Positions 45,600 to 56,055 of a stretch of 64,000 nt of DNA are shown piece by piece. Numbering within the stretch: position 1 is the first letter of the stretch; every line of letters starts with the position of its first letter. Position numbers and translations under genes: made by a program. Source of the stretch: Trametes villosa (Eukaryota; Basidiomycota; Agaricomycetes; Polyporales; Polyporaceae). Below the pieces are notes generated by a model. The model saw only the letters and a list, made by a program, of their open reading frames with translations. It searched no databases and was not told the origin of the DNA. Location of the stretch: positions 62,001 to 126,000 of the forward strand of contig PUDQ02000009.1 in the NCBI GenBank assembly GCA_002964805.2, written 5' to 3'.

Positions 45600-46876
45600 T
45601 AGACACCGCCCTCGCGCTCGTTCACGAGAAGGAGCACGATATACGTGTTGCCTGCCTCGAGTTCGACCTTGCCGTTGCTCGGTACGCCCCCGCCCCTTGC
45701 TCTCTCTCATATTTACTCATGTTCGTCGGCTAGGATGAGGCAAACGCTTCAGTTACCTTCTTCGAAGACGGCCTGGCCGTCGGCGATGGGTACCCGAATG
45801 AACTTCCTGAACAAGCAGTACCGTACCAATCTGAAGAACGACCTACAAGCTCTGGCCACGAATCTACGCGAAGTCTATGGGCACAAGCACACCACTGCCG
45901 GTGTAGTAGCTCGCCTGGACGAGCGCGTCAGGCGTGCTAAGGAACGTTTGGCCGAAGGCGAAAAGCAGATGTCAGAGGTAAGTGCTCCTACTCCTGCATC
46001 TGCGCGACGTTACTCATAGTATACCAGTGTCAGGCTATGTACGATGCACGCGTCTCTGCCCAATCCCTGAGCATCCCAGGCCGGGTGCGACTCTTCCGGG
46101 GCATGCCCAAGCTCCGTCAAGCACTAGAAGAAGTTCGCACGTACGACGATCAACTCAAGGCGCACCTCGCGTTCTGGAGACATTATTTCGTACTTCTCGC
46201 CTCAGAGGTGTGATGCTCGCCTATGTTTTTCGGGGGGCGGTGCGAGCTAACCATTGATCTGCAGACGGCGTTGTCTCGATTCTTGGAATCTCTTCGTGCC
46301 CACAAACTCACTGCGCCCACAGCCGAGGGCATGGCAGCGCCAGTATTCGAGCGACTCAACGACTTATACGAGGTTCGTGACTCCATCATAGACGAGACCT
46401 CGGCTCTCGCCCTGGACGTTGAGACCGCCTGGTTGGAGCGGGGGGATAAAGGTGTGCGCGAACGCGAGGTTCGCCGCACTCTGCGGCAACTTGATGTCCT
46501 CCTCGAGAAGGCTCGGATGCAGAAGTCCGATCAAACCGAAGCGGTACAGCAGGTGGTGGTATGGCCTTCCTTTCGGTGACGTTGATGGTCAATGTGAGCT
46601 GACGCCTTCAATACAGAACCTAACCAACACTGCGTTCAAGCCGACTAGTCTTCCGGGACCGGACAACGTCGACATCTCCTTCGATTCCCTTCGCGCCTCG
46701 TACGTCCAGTTCGAGGCTGCGCACGTGGTGTGCGATGCCATGGACAGTGTAAGAACAACTCCTGCACGCGCGTCGTAATCTCACGTCTCTCCTCCCAGTT
46801 GCTCGATGCTGTCTTGCTTGGGGTGAAGTCTCACTTGGTGGACTTACGTGAGAACGAGCGAGAGGGGTGCGAGTAG
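45600..46876 (+). CDS. Helical protein of unknown function, uninterrupted paralogue of the split gene at 33118-37262
   Basis: Starts MVEVDTALALVHEKEHDIRV; further exons read NLKNDLQALATNLREVYGHK, ARLDERVRRAKERLAEGEKQ, IPGRVRLFRGMPKLRQALEE, APVFERLNDLYEVRDSIIDE, REVRRTLRQLDVLLEKARMQ and FDSLRASYVQFEAAHVVCDA, ending NEREGCE. All introns after the first are phase 0 and about 50-60 bases (from GTAAGT, GTGTGA, GTGGTG and GTAAGA donors). The product, about 340 residues, is almost entirely amphipathic helix, suggesting a helical bundle or coiled coil; no membrane helix and no named domain were found. The first intron and the segment right after it (45680-45800) are uncertain. Confidence 0.65.
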
Positions 46877-47157
46877 TTGTCTAGGTCCTGTACACAGTTC
46901 CCCGTCGATCCTCTTCCCGCGAGCCTTACCCAGATTTTTTCAATGAATCGCGATACGTCTTTTACGTCCTGTATCACTGGAGCATAGATCGAGGATTTCT
47001 CTTGGGTGATCCCAACGCATGCGCATTGACCACGCTGAGGAGATGTGGTGAGATTTCAATCGCCTCTTTGATCGTATCACGACGGGTGGCGCAGCTGAAC
47101 CCAGCACTTTCTCTTCTTAACTCCTTGTCCCCGCCCCCCAGAAGGCCAAGCGCGTAC

Positions 47158-50100
47158 ATGCCCTCCTATCGTCCTACAAAGTAAGTTCTATGCTCGTTAC
47201 TGAGGACCTCGGTGACGTCGTTTTGATACAGATGAGCGACCTTAGTCCCGCGACAGTTTGGAGGCATAAGCGTTGGACAAGACTACGGGACGCCTTGGAA
47301 GATGACGTGAAGGAGTCCGCGACCACTACTGAGCCTGCCTCTGTTCAGGCGAAGCTCGTGGTGCTTTCTACTCGATCACATCCCACTGGACAGTCTGACA
47401 TTGACAACGATCGCTCCAAGCCCGCCCCTCCCGCTGCCCTCCCCTCCCGTGTACCCCCTCCTCATGCCGATGTCGCTTCTCGGCTCGACAATCTCCTCCA
47501 TGTACAGCTCGCCCTCATGCAACGTATGATTCAATTCTCATCTCACGGCTTTCCCCTGCGCTTCGTGAAGAAACCCTCCAGCGACGGAGTGTTCGTGCGG
47601 TGGCATGTTCGATCGGGAGAGCCGTGCAACGCCGGCAAGTGTTCTCTCGACGCGAAATCTCCGCAGAATCGGGTGTTCTTGGAACATCAGAACTGGCTCA
47701 CTATGACCTTCATCGTCCTGGACACCCCCGATTCCGAAGAGGCCGCCGTGGTGAGCGAGTGCCGGGAGGGGTTGGCTCGTCAAATCGTCGAGGAACTCGA
47801 GCGACTTGAAGACCTGAAGTCTTGGGAGTGGGAACGGCAGGAGGTTTCCCCCTCCGACCCCCCTACCCCCGTTTCAGCCACTCGATTCTCGGTCAATACC
47901 GGTGCGTCGTTCTTATGAAGTTTGGGTGGCGCAACTGAGATATCCTAGATCGCCACCTGGCAGCCCAATGGACTTCGTGGACGCCCGCCGTTACGCCGCT
48001 CTACGCATATTCCGTGATCTCTGCTACTTCGAATCTCCTCCTCGGGTTATCACGGAAGGCGACGAGTACGATGATGGGCGGTCTCCGAAGTACTGTGCGC
48101 GTTTCGCTAGAGTTCGCGAGAGCTCCAGGCCCTCTCCTTCCGCAAGACCACCGGCTGCTCCGGCAGATGGCTCGTGACCCGCGGACAGTCATCAACGCTC
48201 TCGACCTAGACCCTCACGTCACCGCATACAACTGCTGCTCTCGCTGCTTTGCGCTGTACGACCTTGAGGGCGATGTACCGCCCTTGTGTAGCGCCCGTGC
48301 TGCCCCGGAGAGCGAAGCGTGTGGCGCGAAGCTCTCGCGACGACGAAAGATCGGCACGGACGTCATGGCTATCCCCGTTCGCAAGTATTTACACCAATCC
48401 TTGAAACAGTGGCTAGGCCGTATGCTTTCTCGCGAGGACATCGAGGCGTGGCTGCAGGTACGCCGATGGGCCGGCGGTCGGACTCCCGCCGCTATGAAGG
48501 ATATTTTCGATGGGATCGCGCTTCAGTCTCTACGCGGTACCGACCCCGGTAAGGCTTTCTTGGACGGCCCTCCTCACGAGCTACGAATTGTCTTCGGCTT
48601 GTCGTCGGACGGTTTCAACCCCTACCAGATGAAAGAGGCCAAGAAGACCGTCACGAGCACAGCTATTTACATGGTTTGTCTCAATCTTCCCCCGCATCTG
48701 CGCCATCTTCCGGAGAACATGTACTTGGCTGGTGTCATCCCCGGCCCTACGAAGCCGTCTACGTCCCAGATCAATCCCTTCTTAGCCCTGGTCGTCAACG
48801 AGCTGCTCGACTTCTGGGATCCCGGAGTCTACTACACAAGGACCGCTTTGCGACCTCAGGGCCGTCATGTTCGTGCAGCGCTCGTTCCCCTGATCTCAGA
48901 CCTCCTTGCTGCTCGACAACTCTCGGGATTCGGTCCACACAACCACAGCCGATTCCTATGCAGTGTATGCATGACGCCCGCGGACGACGTCGAGAACACC
49001 GATGCATCGAGTTTCCAAGCGCGCTACCTACAGCAGCACCGTGCGGATGCCCAAGCATGGCTCGATGCACGGACAACGCTCGAACGGGAGAAGCTCTTCG
49101 AGCGCACGGGCGTTCGTTATTCCGAGCTTCTACGCCTACACTACTGGAACCCCCTGTTGTACACCGTCGTCGACACTATGCACAACCTCTACCTTGGGCT
49201 CCTCCAACGCCACATCCGGACCATTTGGGGCATCAGCGTGGACTCCGAGGATGGCGACGCTTCTGCCATCACGTCTGGTACAATCCCCGAGCGCCCTTCC
49301 GGAGTCAAGATGGCCGCCGGCACGCAGCTCTTGCTACACGCCCCTCCCAGCCAGCTACGCACTGCAGGCAAGGCAGTCTTATACCATCTCTGCCTCGATC
49401 GCGGCGTAAGGAGAGCTGGTACGGTATCGCAACTGGTCAAGAATCTCCTCGCTTGGGTCCGTGCTCTCCTATTCTAGCGGGGTCGCTCATTACTAACTAA
49501 TCTATGTAGCGCAAAAAGGAGGGGATAGTCGCCACCGTTCAGTCCGAGCCTGTCCCAGACACAGGTAGCAATGCGTCGACAGGTGCGCAGAATTCGAGGA
49601 ATCGTTTGGGCCACCGACTGACAGACACACAGAGTTTGTACTACACCCAGGCTACGGTCCAGGAGAGTTTACACCCGCAATCGAATCCGCCGAGAAGATG
49701 TTACGGGGTCTCAAGGCAACCACCGCGCTTCCTCGACGGAAGCAAGAGGTGCTTCGTGCGATGTGCAAGGCGCGTGGACTGGCCGTCGAAGGCACCAATG
49801 GCCAGCTAGCAACCCGACTCATAGCTTGGGTAGCTTTAGTTCTCTATACGAGCGAATGGTTGATGATTGATGCACGGTTTCGACAGCTCGAGGACCAGCA
49901 CCTTGCGCTCTCACTGGACAAGTTGGTGAGCGACCGTTCCCCGTATCTGTAGTTCAGAAGATCCACCCGCTAACTCCTATGATGATAGACTCTCGACAAG
50001 TCTCCCGAGAACCCCACGGTATGCCACAATGCCACAATGTGAACGAACTTCGCGGTCGCTCACCTTATGCAAATGCAGCCTCGATTGCACGTTGGAGGTA

Positions 50101-51680
50101 AGCAAAACCATCTCGCACGCCGCTTTCACCGGTGACATTCATAGCCTGATCCACGAGAAGACAGCGCAGGCAACTCTTCGTCGTTGTCGTCGTCGCGGCC
50201 GCGCCATGATCAGGAAGCGATCGGTCGCGAAACACTCACCGCATACATGGAGGATCGCTCTCGCATGCAATTGCCGAGCTGGGTCAACGCCCCGCCCATC
50301 GGTTTCGGTACGAAACAGCACGGGAAGCTCAGCGCAGACCAATGGCGTGCGCTCTGTATCATCAACCTGCCGGTAACGTTGATTCGGACCTGGGGTTTCG
50401 AGGAGGAGAGGCGCGTCAAGATGCTGCGCAACTTCCTCGATCTCGTCGAAGCGGTGGAAACATATGGTCTGCTAGAGATCAGCGAGAAGCAAATCGCCGA
50501 CGCCGAGACGCTGATGCACCGATACCTAGAAGGCGTCAAGGAGCTGTACAAGGGAACGAAGATCCAGCCGAATCACCACCTCGCGCTTCACATCGGGGTC
50601 TTCCTCCGCCTGTTTGGCCCTGTTCACTCCTGGCGAGCGTTCGCGTTTGAACGCTTCAATTTCTACCTGCAAACCCTCAATACCAATATGACATTCGGTG
50701 AGTACCCACACGGTTCGCAGACTCCGATTGTTCATCATTCTCTGTCCAGGCGAACTGGAAATGTCCTTCATGATGCACAGCTGTCGCACGGCTAACTTTC
50801 AACCCCTCCTACGTAGCGCAGCTGTACAAACGCATCTGGAGGAATTCTCGCGGTCCCTCCGCGCCGTGGATAAAGATGATCGTCGCGGTATGCGTCTCGA
50901 CGCGATCGTGCGCTCGGCCAAGACAGAACCCGACGCTCCTCCGCGTGGAATATCGTTCAAGACGGCCCGCCTCGCGCCCCTTGAAGACCGCGTATATCAA
51001 GCCCTGATAGAGAGGTTGTCTTCGGATCTGGGCGACGCTGGGTACATGGACGAAGATCGTTACTTCGCTGAGCGTCCTCCTGGAAAACTACCCCTGACAC
51101 GGCATGCTGTACAGTGCTCATCAGTGCTCATCTCAGGCGTCCGTTACTGCCCTTGGAGTAGGTCCGCGGGCGACGCCAATGCCATGTTCCGCCATCATAC
51201 GACCGGCCGCAGTCCAGTACCCGGTCGCATCGAGAGCATCGTCATCCATACCCGCCGTGGGCTGAAGAACGAAGAGATCGAAGAGACGTTCGTGGTCGCG
51301 AGACCGTTGAAGCCGCTCGGTCGAATGGATGCCGCGCTGGACCCCTATCGCAAGTACCCCGGCGTCGGAGGCCGCCTGTACTACGACACCTATACCGACG
51401 ATGTGCTCGTACTCCGTTGCCACGACATATCATCGCATTTTGCTTCAACCTCCATGGAGCATCTCGTGGTCAAGGCACCCGACAGCCGGGATCCCACCCA
51501 ACTACGTCCCTGTCGGATCAGCAGACGTTGCGTCCATGTTCGCCCACTTGATAGGGTATGTTCTCATCTTCGCGGCGCATGCAAATTAACTTACATGTTG
51601 TGGCGTGATCTCAGCTGCTTCGCGAAGCTCAGGCAACTACCGGGGAGGAAGACGCGTCACAAGGTGTCCGGGATATCTGA
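47158..51680 (+). CDS. Tnp2-type CACTA transposase, apparently intact
   Basis: Starts MPSYRPT; an intron leads to DLSPATVWRHKRW, a shortened form of the usual N-terminal Cys-rich DNA-binding start. Further on come an acidic/helical region, a Cys-rich stretch (YNCCSRCFALYDLEGDVPPL), the Transposase_21 core with IVFGLSSDGFNPY (conserved Asp), YLAGVIPGPTKPS, CSVCMTPADD and VVDTMHNLYLGLLQRHI, a SAP-like motif (LRAMCKARGLAVEGTNGQLA, near 49750), and LHIGVFLRLFGPVHSWRAFA, ending at CVHVRPLDR plus a short last exon. No stop or frameshift is needed. It should cut and paste CACTA ends by a DDE mechanism. Its position beside the right inverted arm fits the internal transposase of the giant element at 27651-55508. 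Confidence 0.85.
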
Positions 51681-52487
51681 AGTTCTGCAGCTTGAAGTTA
51701 TGAGGATCGAGCCCCACGGCTCCGATTGGGTACTGGTTGGGGCTCTCTGTAGGCCGGTTTCGTGGCTTCGTCGGCGTTGGGCAGTCGCTTGTACGTGCGT
51801 TGGTATGCAATAGTATCTGGTTTGGCAGGAGAGAATGTATTCCAATCGACGCTGGGATGTCGCGACTCGGGCGCGAGTCGGAGCAGGTGGGACGGCATTA
51901 GACGCTGGCGGGTGCGTGCGAAAGCCGAGGCGCGAGTGAAGCGCGACTTGTCCCGATGTTCGTCTCATCTACGAACCCTCATGATCGCTCTCCCGGTCCC
52001 CACTCTCTGCCTGAGGGGGTATCTGTAGCAGTCCTTCCTCTCAATCGCTCGTTCTCAGCATGGGTGCTCTTTCTCGGGGCTCCATATCAATCATCGCCGC
52101 TTGCCTTTGTTCTACGATAGCGCCCCCTGGTTTCGCCTACGATAACGCGCACCTCGACCGTCACCCGCGACCCACCGGCTGGTCCTAGGCTTTCTGTTGG
52201 ATGTCGAATTGCTGGCTCGAGCGCGGATCTCGTCGATGGGTGACGATGGGTGAGTCTTGGGGCTATCGGATGAAGTGGACAGGATGAGACGCTGAGTTTT
52301 CTCCAGCACCGTGGCCACGTCTTGGCCAGCCACGGTCGTGTCGGAAAGCATCGCAAGCATCCCGGAAGTCGTGGTCTCGCTGGTGGTCAGCACCACCACA
52401 GGTGCGCAATCCCTCTGCAGAAAAACTACGACATCTTCTAACGATTGCTTCACCCTCCTACCCTCCCTGGTAATCGCGCGTGAATAG

Positions 52488-52913
52488 GACCAACTTCGAT
52501 AAGTACCATCCTGGTTACTTCGGTAAGGTCGGTATGCGCCGCTTCCACCTCACCCGCAACCTCCAATGGCGCCCGATCATCAACGTCGACAAGCTCTGGA
52601 CGCTTGTGCTGGCGGCGGAGAAGGAGGGTCTTACCGAGAGCTCGGACGTCGTCCTCGTCATCGACACGCTCCAGGATGGCTACGGCAAGGTTCTGGGCAA
52701 GGGACAGTGAGTTGCTCCGTCTCTTCAATGGCGGCTTGTAAGCTCACTATGTGGTCTCAAGGCTGCCCAAGCTTCCGTTCGTCGTCAAAGCTCGCCCCAC
52801 CGCACGGAATGCCGAGTACGTACCCGCCTCAAATACGCACGCGCATATCCCTGACACGCGTGTGCAGGGCGAAGATCAAGGGGGCGGGTTGTGTTGTCAA
52901 GCTGATCGCGTAG
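52488..52913 (+). pseudogene. RPL28: 5'-truncated ribosomal protein uL15 (RPL28/L27a) gene, right-arm copy
   Basis: Exons 52488-52706, 52762-52815 and 52868-52913 encode [20 protein letters not shown] through KIKGAGCVVKLIA, with normal short introns. The N-terminal exons are absent. Same state as the left-arm copy, so the truncation came before the arm duplication. Confidence 0.85.
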
Positions 52914-53068
52914 TTTAGTATTTTGCCGCTATCGTTTTTACTCTCACCACGATCTCGCATCGACCCCAAGCATATGCCACGGCGCCGCAGAGCATCCATG
53001 CAATTCATGGTGTACGCCGCGAGGATCGTGCTATACGGGCCACCTGTTCCCTCGGTCATCTTCTCTGA

Positions 53069-54040
53069 TTGCCACGACAAGGCCGACGGCGAGGACGACA
53101 ACAACGCCCGCGCCGTCCCATCCTTATTACAGCGCTGCCGCCGCTCGACGCCCTCGGCCGGTCATGTCGCAACATTCCCGGCGACATCCCCGAGGCATTG
53201 AGGCATACTTCCTCGTTCGCGCAGGCTTCGGCGGGCGCCGCCGCATCCCCCCTCAGCCATCCTCCTTCGGCCGTGGTGCCGTCGTCCTCCCCCCAGAATC
53301 GCGAGCGAATGTGGTCGAGCTCCCCCGCCCAGCTCGCCGCACTCCTCACGAAGAGCCTCCAAGAGGCAGAGGCCCTCAAGGCCGAACTCGCAGAGACGAA
53401 GCAACGCGCCGACCGGTTTGAACGCCTCGCCGCCTCCCTCCAGGTCGCCGCCTCCTCCGCAACACCACCCAATGGTTCTCCCTCCAGCTTGCCCCAGGGC
53501 GTGTCGTCCGAGGCCGCACGCAAGGCCATTATCGATTCCGAGAGCCGTGCAGACCGCGCAGAACAGGCCCGCGACGAGGCCGAAGCGCGTCTCCGCATGC
53601 TCCAGGAGTCCTGGCAGGAGCTCGACCTCTTCTTCGTCCAGGTCGAGATGCGCAACGCGGAGACACGTGCTCGATTCTCGCGCATCGTCTCCGAAGGTGG
53701 CGGCACCCTCATCCCCGTCACCGCACTCCCCTCCCTGGGCGCCGTCTACCTGCCCACCGCGCTGCAGCAGCACGACGTCCAGCTCTCGCCGTTCCCCTTC
53801 TCCCGCAACCACTCTGTCCGCACTCGCGTTGCAGGGCCCTCCCAGCCATTTCCGTCCGTAGCCTTCCCCCCTCCTCCGAGTGCTAGCTCAAGTCGCGTCC
53901 GTCCACACGCAGGTAGCATGGACGCCGCATGCAACGGCGTTCTGTCCGGGCCAGGTGCCCCGCCACCCGCCAAACGCCCTCGCCCCGATCACGGACAATC
54001 TGCTTGTCTTCCTCGCCCTCTTGCCCGATCCCGTTGGTGA
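53069..54040 (+). CDS. Coiled-coil protein of unknown function, right-arm copy
   Basis: Identical in layout to the left-arm copy at 29074-30045: coiled coil, VQVEMRNAETRARFSRIVSE segment, Pro/Ser-rich tail with a basic patch. The start is uncertain, and frames after 53900 may be joined by an intron to a reading with LLVFLALLPDPVGD or KLVLTASTNSYRPESYQ. A ribosomal-protein gene fragment lies just upstream on the same strand, so transcription could begin from captured promoter sequence; this is inference. Confidence 0.5.
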   Translation: MPRQGRRRGRQQRPRRPILITALPPLDALGRSCRNIPGDIPEALRHTSSFAQASAGAAASPLSHPPSAVVPSSSPQNRERMWSSSPAQLAALLTKSLQEAEALKAELAETKQRADRFERLAASLQVAASSATPPNGSPSSLPQGVSSEAARKAIIDSESRADRAEQARDEAEARLRMLQESWQELDLFFVQVEMRNAETRARFSRIVSEGGGTLIPVTALPSLGAVYLPTALQQHDVQLSPFPFSRNHSVRTRVAGPSQPFPSVAFPPPPSASSSRVRPHAGSMDAACNGVLSGPGAPPPAKRPRPDHGQSACLPRPLARSRW

Positions 54041-54868
54041 CACCGCACGCGCACGGCGACTGGGACCAGGCACAGCAGGGCCGGTCGAAGCTCGTGCTCA
54101 CGGCGAGCACGAACAGCTACCGCCCCGAGTCCTACCAAGGTGATTCCCCCGATTCGGGAATGTCTCGGTCGCGATCGGCGTACGGACTCTGATCTGTCGG
54201 GCCCCCTGGGTTGGGTTCGTCGCAGTTGGTTGTCTGCTTAGTACATCGCACACAGGGAGGGGGCGCAAAGGGTATCCCGATCGCGCATATCCAGGTGGAG
54301 GTGCGTGTTCAATCCATTCCTGTGGACGGCTTGGCGCTCACGTCAAGCACGACGCTCAGCGTAAGGACTTTGACTGCTCGGCGCGAGCGTGCTGAGAGGA
54401 CGAGTCCGGCTGCACATGAGTCCGTCGCCGGCGTGGGCGACGAGTTGGTACGTTACCTCTCTGCCTGCTCTAGACAGAGAGACTCTCACGTCTCGGAACA
54501 GCTGCAGGCCCGTCCGTCATCATCGGCCGCGTCGCCGTTGAATCCGCGATACCCCCAGGCGAGGCCAACGTCCTTGCCGCCTCGTCGGTACCGCCCTCGC
54601 CAACTCATTCTCATTCCCCTCGCCGGCTGAACGCCCACCTCGCAGATGACCTCCCGTCGTATCGCTATAGCAATCCACCTGTGTACCCTTTCGTCGTGTA
54701 TCCTTCCCCCCATGTCCCACCTATTCATGGTTTTTTGGGTTCATTAGTTCCACTGTGGAGGGGATACTCGCCTACGATCCATCAGTGCGCTCTCAGGCTG
54801 CCAACGCATGCCTCGGAACCGCTGTCGCCGTCATGCAAGAACATTACCTGCGCGCTACGTGGTACTAC

Positions 54869-54952
54869 GCGCGAGTCGTGCTATGAATTGGGTGGCGAAT
54901 CGTACCGCGACTCGTGTGGCGACTCGTACGGCGATTGTGAACAAGAATCGTC
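54869..54952 (+). repeat. 12-bp tandem array, right (seven units)
   Basis: Units run in strict 12-base register: GCGCGAGTCGTG, CTATGAATTGGG, TGGCGAATCGTA, CCGCGACTCGTG, TGGCGACTCGTA, CGGCGATTGTGA, ACAAGAATCGTC. It is the mirror of the left array at 28208-28279. Confidence 0.7.
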
Positions 54953-54985
54953 TCGAAGGCGCCAAGGGATGTTTTTTTGACCCAA

Positions 54986-55406
54986 ATGTCGTGAACTGAA
55001 AAAATGATGCGGCCATTTTGTGTCGAAAAGCATGGCGGGAAGGTATCCGGAATGTTCGGCCTATTATCTGGCGTGTTCTTGGCCCATTCTGGACAGGAGC
55101 ATGGCGGGAGTAGGTAAAAAGGTGTCGGCGGCGTGTTTAGGGCAGGGAAACGGCAAGCATTTAGCATATACTCAGGCCATTTCAGGGGGAGCAAAATCCG
55201 GAAAACATGGTGTACGGAACACGTTATGTGTTTTTGCCATATTTGTAGCATTTCCGGCCGGGCACCATGCCCGCAATACGAGATGCTTTCGCGGTATGTT
55301 ATCAGGCTCACGAACATGTCGAGAGTATGCTTAAAAGCTCCTGGTATGGCCCTCACGAAACATGGCCATGATGGGGCAGGAATTGTATAAAATACTGTTG
55401 GCATGT
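54986..55406 (+). repeat. 421-bp subterminal repeat, right copy
   Basis: Matches 27697-28117 base for base in length and in the same orientation. Together with 39 further bases it is bounded by inverted copies of ATGTCGTGAACTGAAAA (54986-55002 and 55446-55462), so the segment could invert by recombination between them. Confidence 0.8.
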
Positions 55407-55445
55407 TCCCGCCAAGCCTTTCGACAGGAAACGGCGCTATCTATA

Positions 55446-55508
55446 TTTTCAGTTCACGACATGCTTTCGCCATGTTTTCCCCCGAGACATCGGTCCTTGC
55501 CCCCTGTG
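55446..55508 (-). repeat. Right terminal inverted repeat (63 bp) of the giant element
   Basis: Reverse complement of 27651-27713 with one difference seen. It ends CCCCCTGTG and is followed by TGG. Confidence 0.8.
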
Positions 55509-55511
55509 TGG

Positions 55512-56055
55512 GGGGAAGAGAGGAAAAATGTCGCGGGCGCCTTCTCGGGCGCCCGTCGCTCGGCTGGACGCTGGGTGCCGGGCTCTCGGGCTCGGCCGGC
55601 CCCTGCACAGATGGCCTAGTTGAGCGCCTATACGGAAGTCGCTGTCGCTTTCTGCCATGTACGACCAAACTCGACTGCGCCCACATCACTCCTTGGACGA
55701 CCGTGATCCATCTGAACCTCGCAAAGCTGGCAGTCATCGCCCTTGGGAAGGAATTCAAGTCGATGAGGAGTCATTCGAGATGTTCGATATCATCGGAGCT
55801 CCATGATCGACCAGAACTTTACTCCTTGATCATAGGGCCTGCGCGGGCCTGCGGGTCCACATCAAGATTCTCAATGTGCCAAAATTTCTGTGCTTGAGAA
55901 TGAACCAGACCTCAGGCCTCAGTAACAATGGCTTTGAACTGAGAAGACACTCGTCACCGTCAACTATTTAACACGATACTCGTACAACGCATCACGACAA
56001 GGACTTCGGGACCAGCAAACGACACAGATTGCCATGTAGCAGATCATTCATGATT
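55512..56055. other. Spacer between the giant element and coiled-coil gene B
   Basis: No gene recognised. The ORF across 55403-55897 crosses the transposon end and has no motif. Confidence 0.5.

Larger units (their letters stand above)
51764..54651 (+). repeat. 2,888-bp inverted arm, right
   Basis: Inverted copy of 28463-31350. It begins 84 bases after the transposase stop codon and ends at CGCAGATGACC, where similarity stops abruptly. Confidence 0.9.
27651..55508. mobile_element. Giant CACTA-type (Tnp2) transposon, 27,858 bp, with cargo genes
   Basis: Both ends carry a 63-bp terminal inverted repeat starting CACAGGGGGCAAGGACCGAT, matching at 62 of 63 positions by my reading. Both outer flanks read TGG (27648-27650 and 55509-55511), a 3-bp target duplication as expected for the CACTA superfamily. 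Arrays of 12-bp repeats start 557 bp from the left and 556 bp from the right end, as subterminal repeats do. A Tnp2-type transposase gene is inside (47158-51680). Two 2,888-bp arms lie as inverted copies just inside the arrays. The rest is cargo: helical and membrane proteins, coiled-coil ORFs and a ribosomal-protein gene fragment. It separates two copies of the coiled-coil/Hsp70-like pair. Typical CACTA elements are 3-15 kb, so this one is unusually large. Caveat: a 3-bp match can occur by chance. Confidence 0.68.

Noticed and set aside
48676..49500. 274-residue ORF overlapping the Tnp2 gene
   Set aside because: It is a shifted frame of the transposase coding exon, without conserved motifs.
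54869..54952. CRISPR-like array
   Set aside because: The units are 12 bases without spacers, in a eukaryotic genome; they are subterminal tandem repeats.
27651..55508. Interpretation of the 28-kb block as a Starship
   Set aside because: No DUF3435 tyrosine-recombinase captain was seen at either end; the ends, flanking triplet and transposase are those of a CACTA element.
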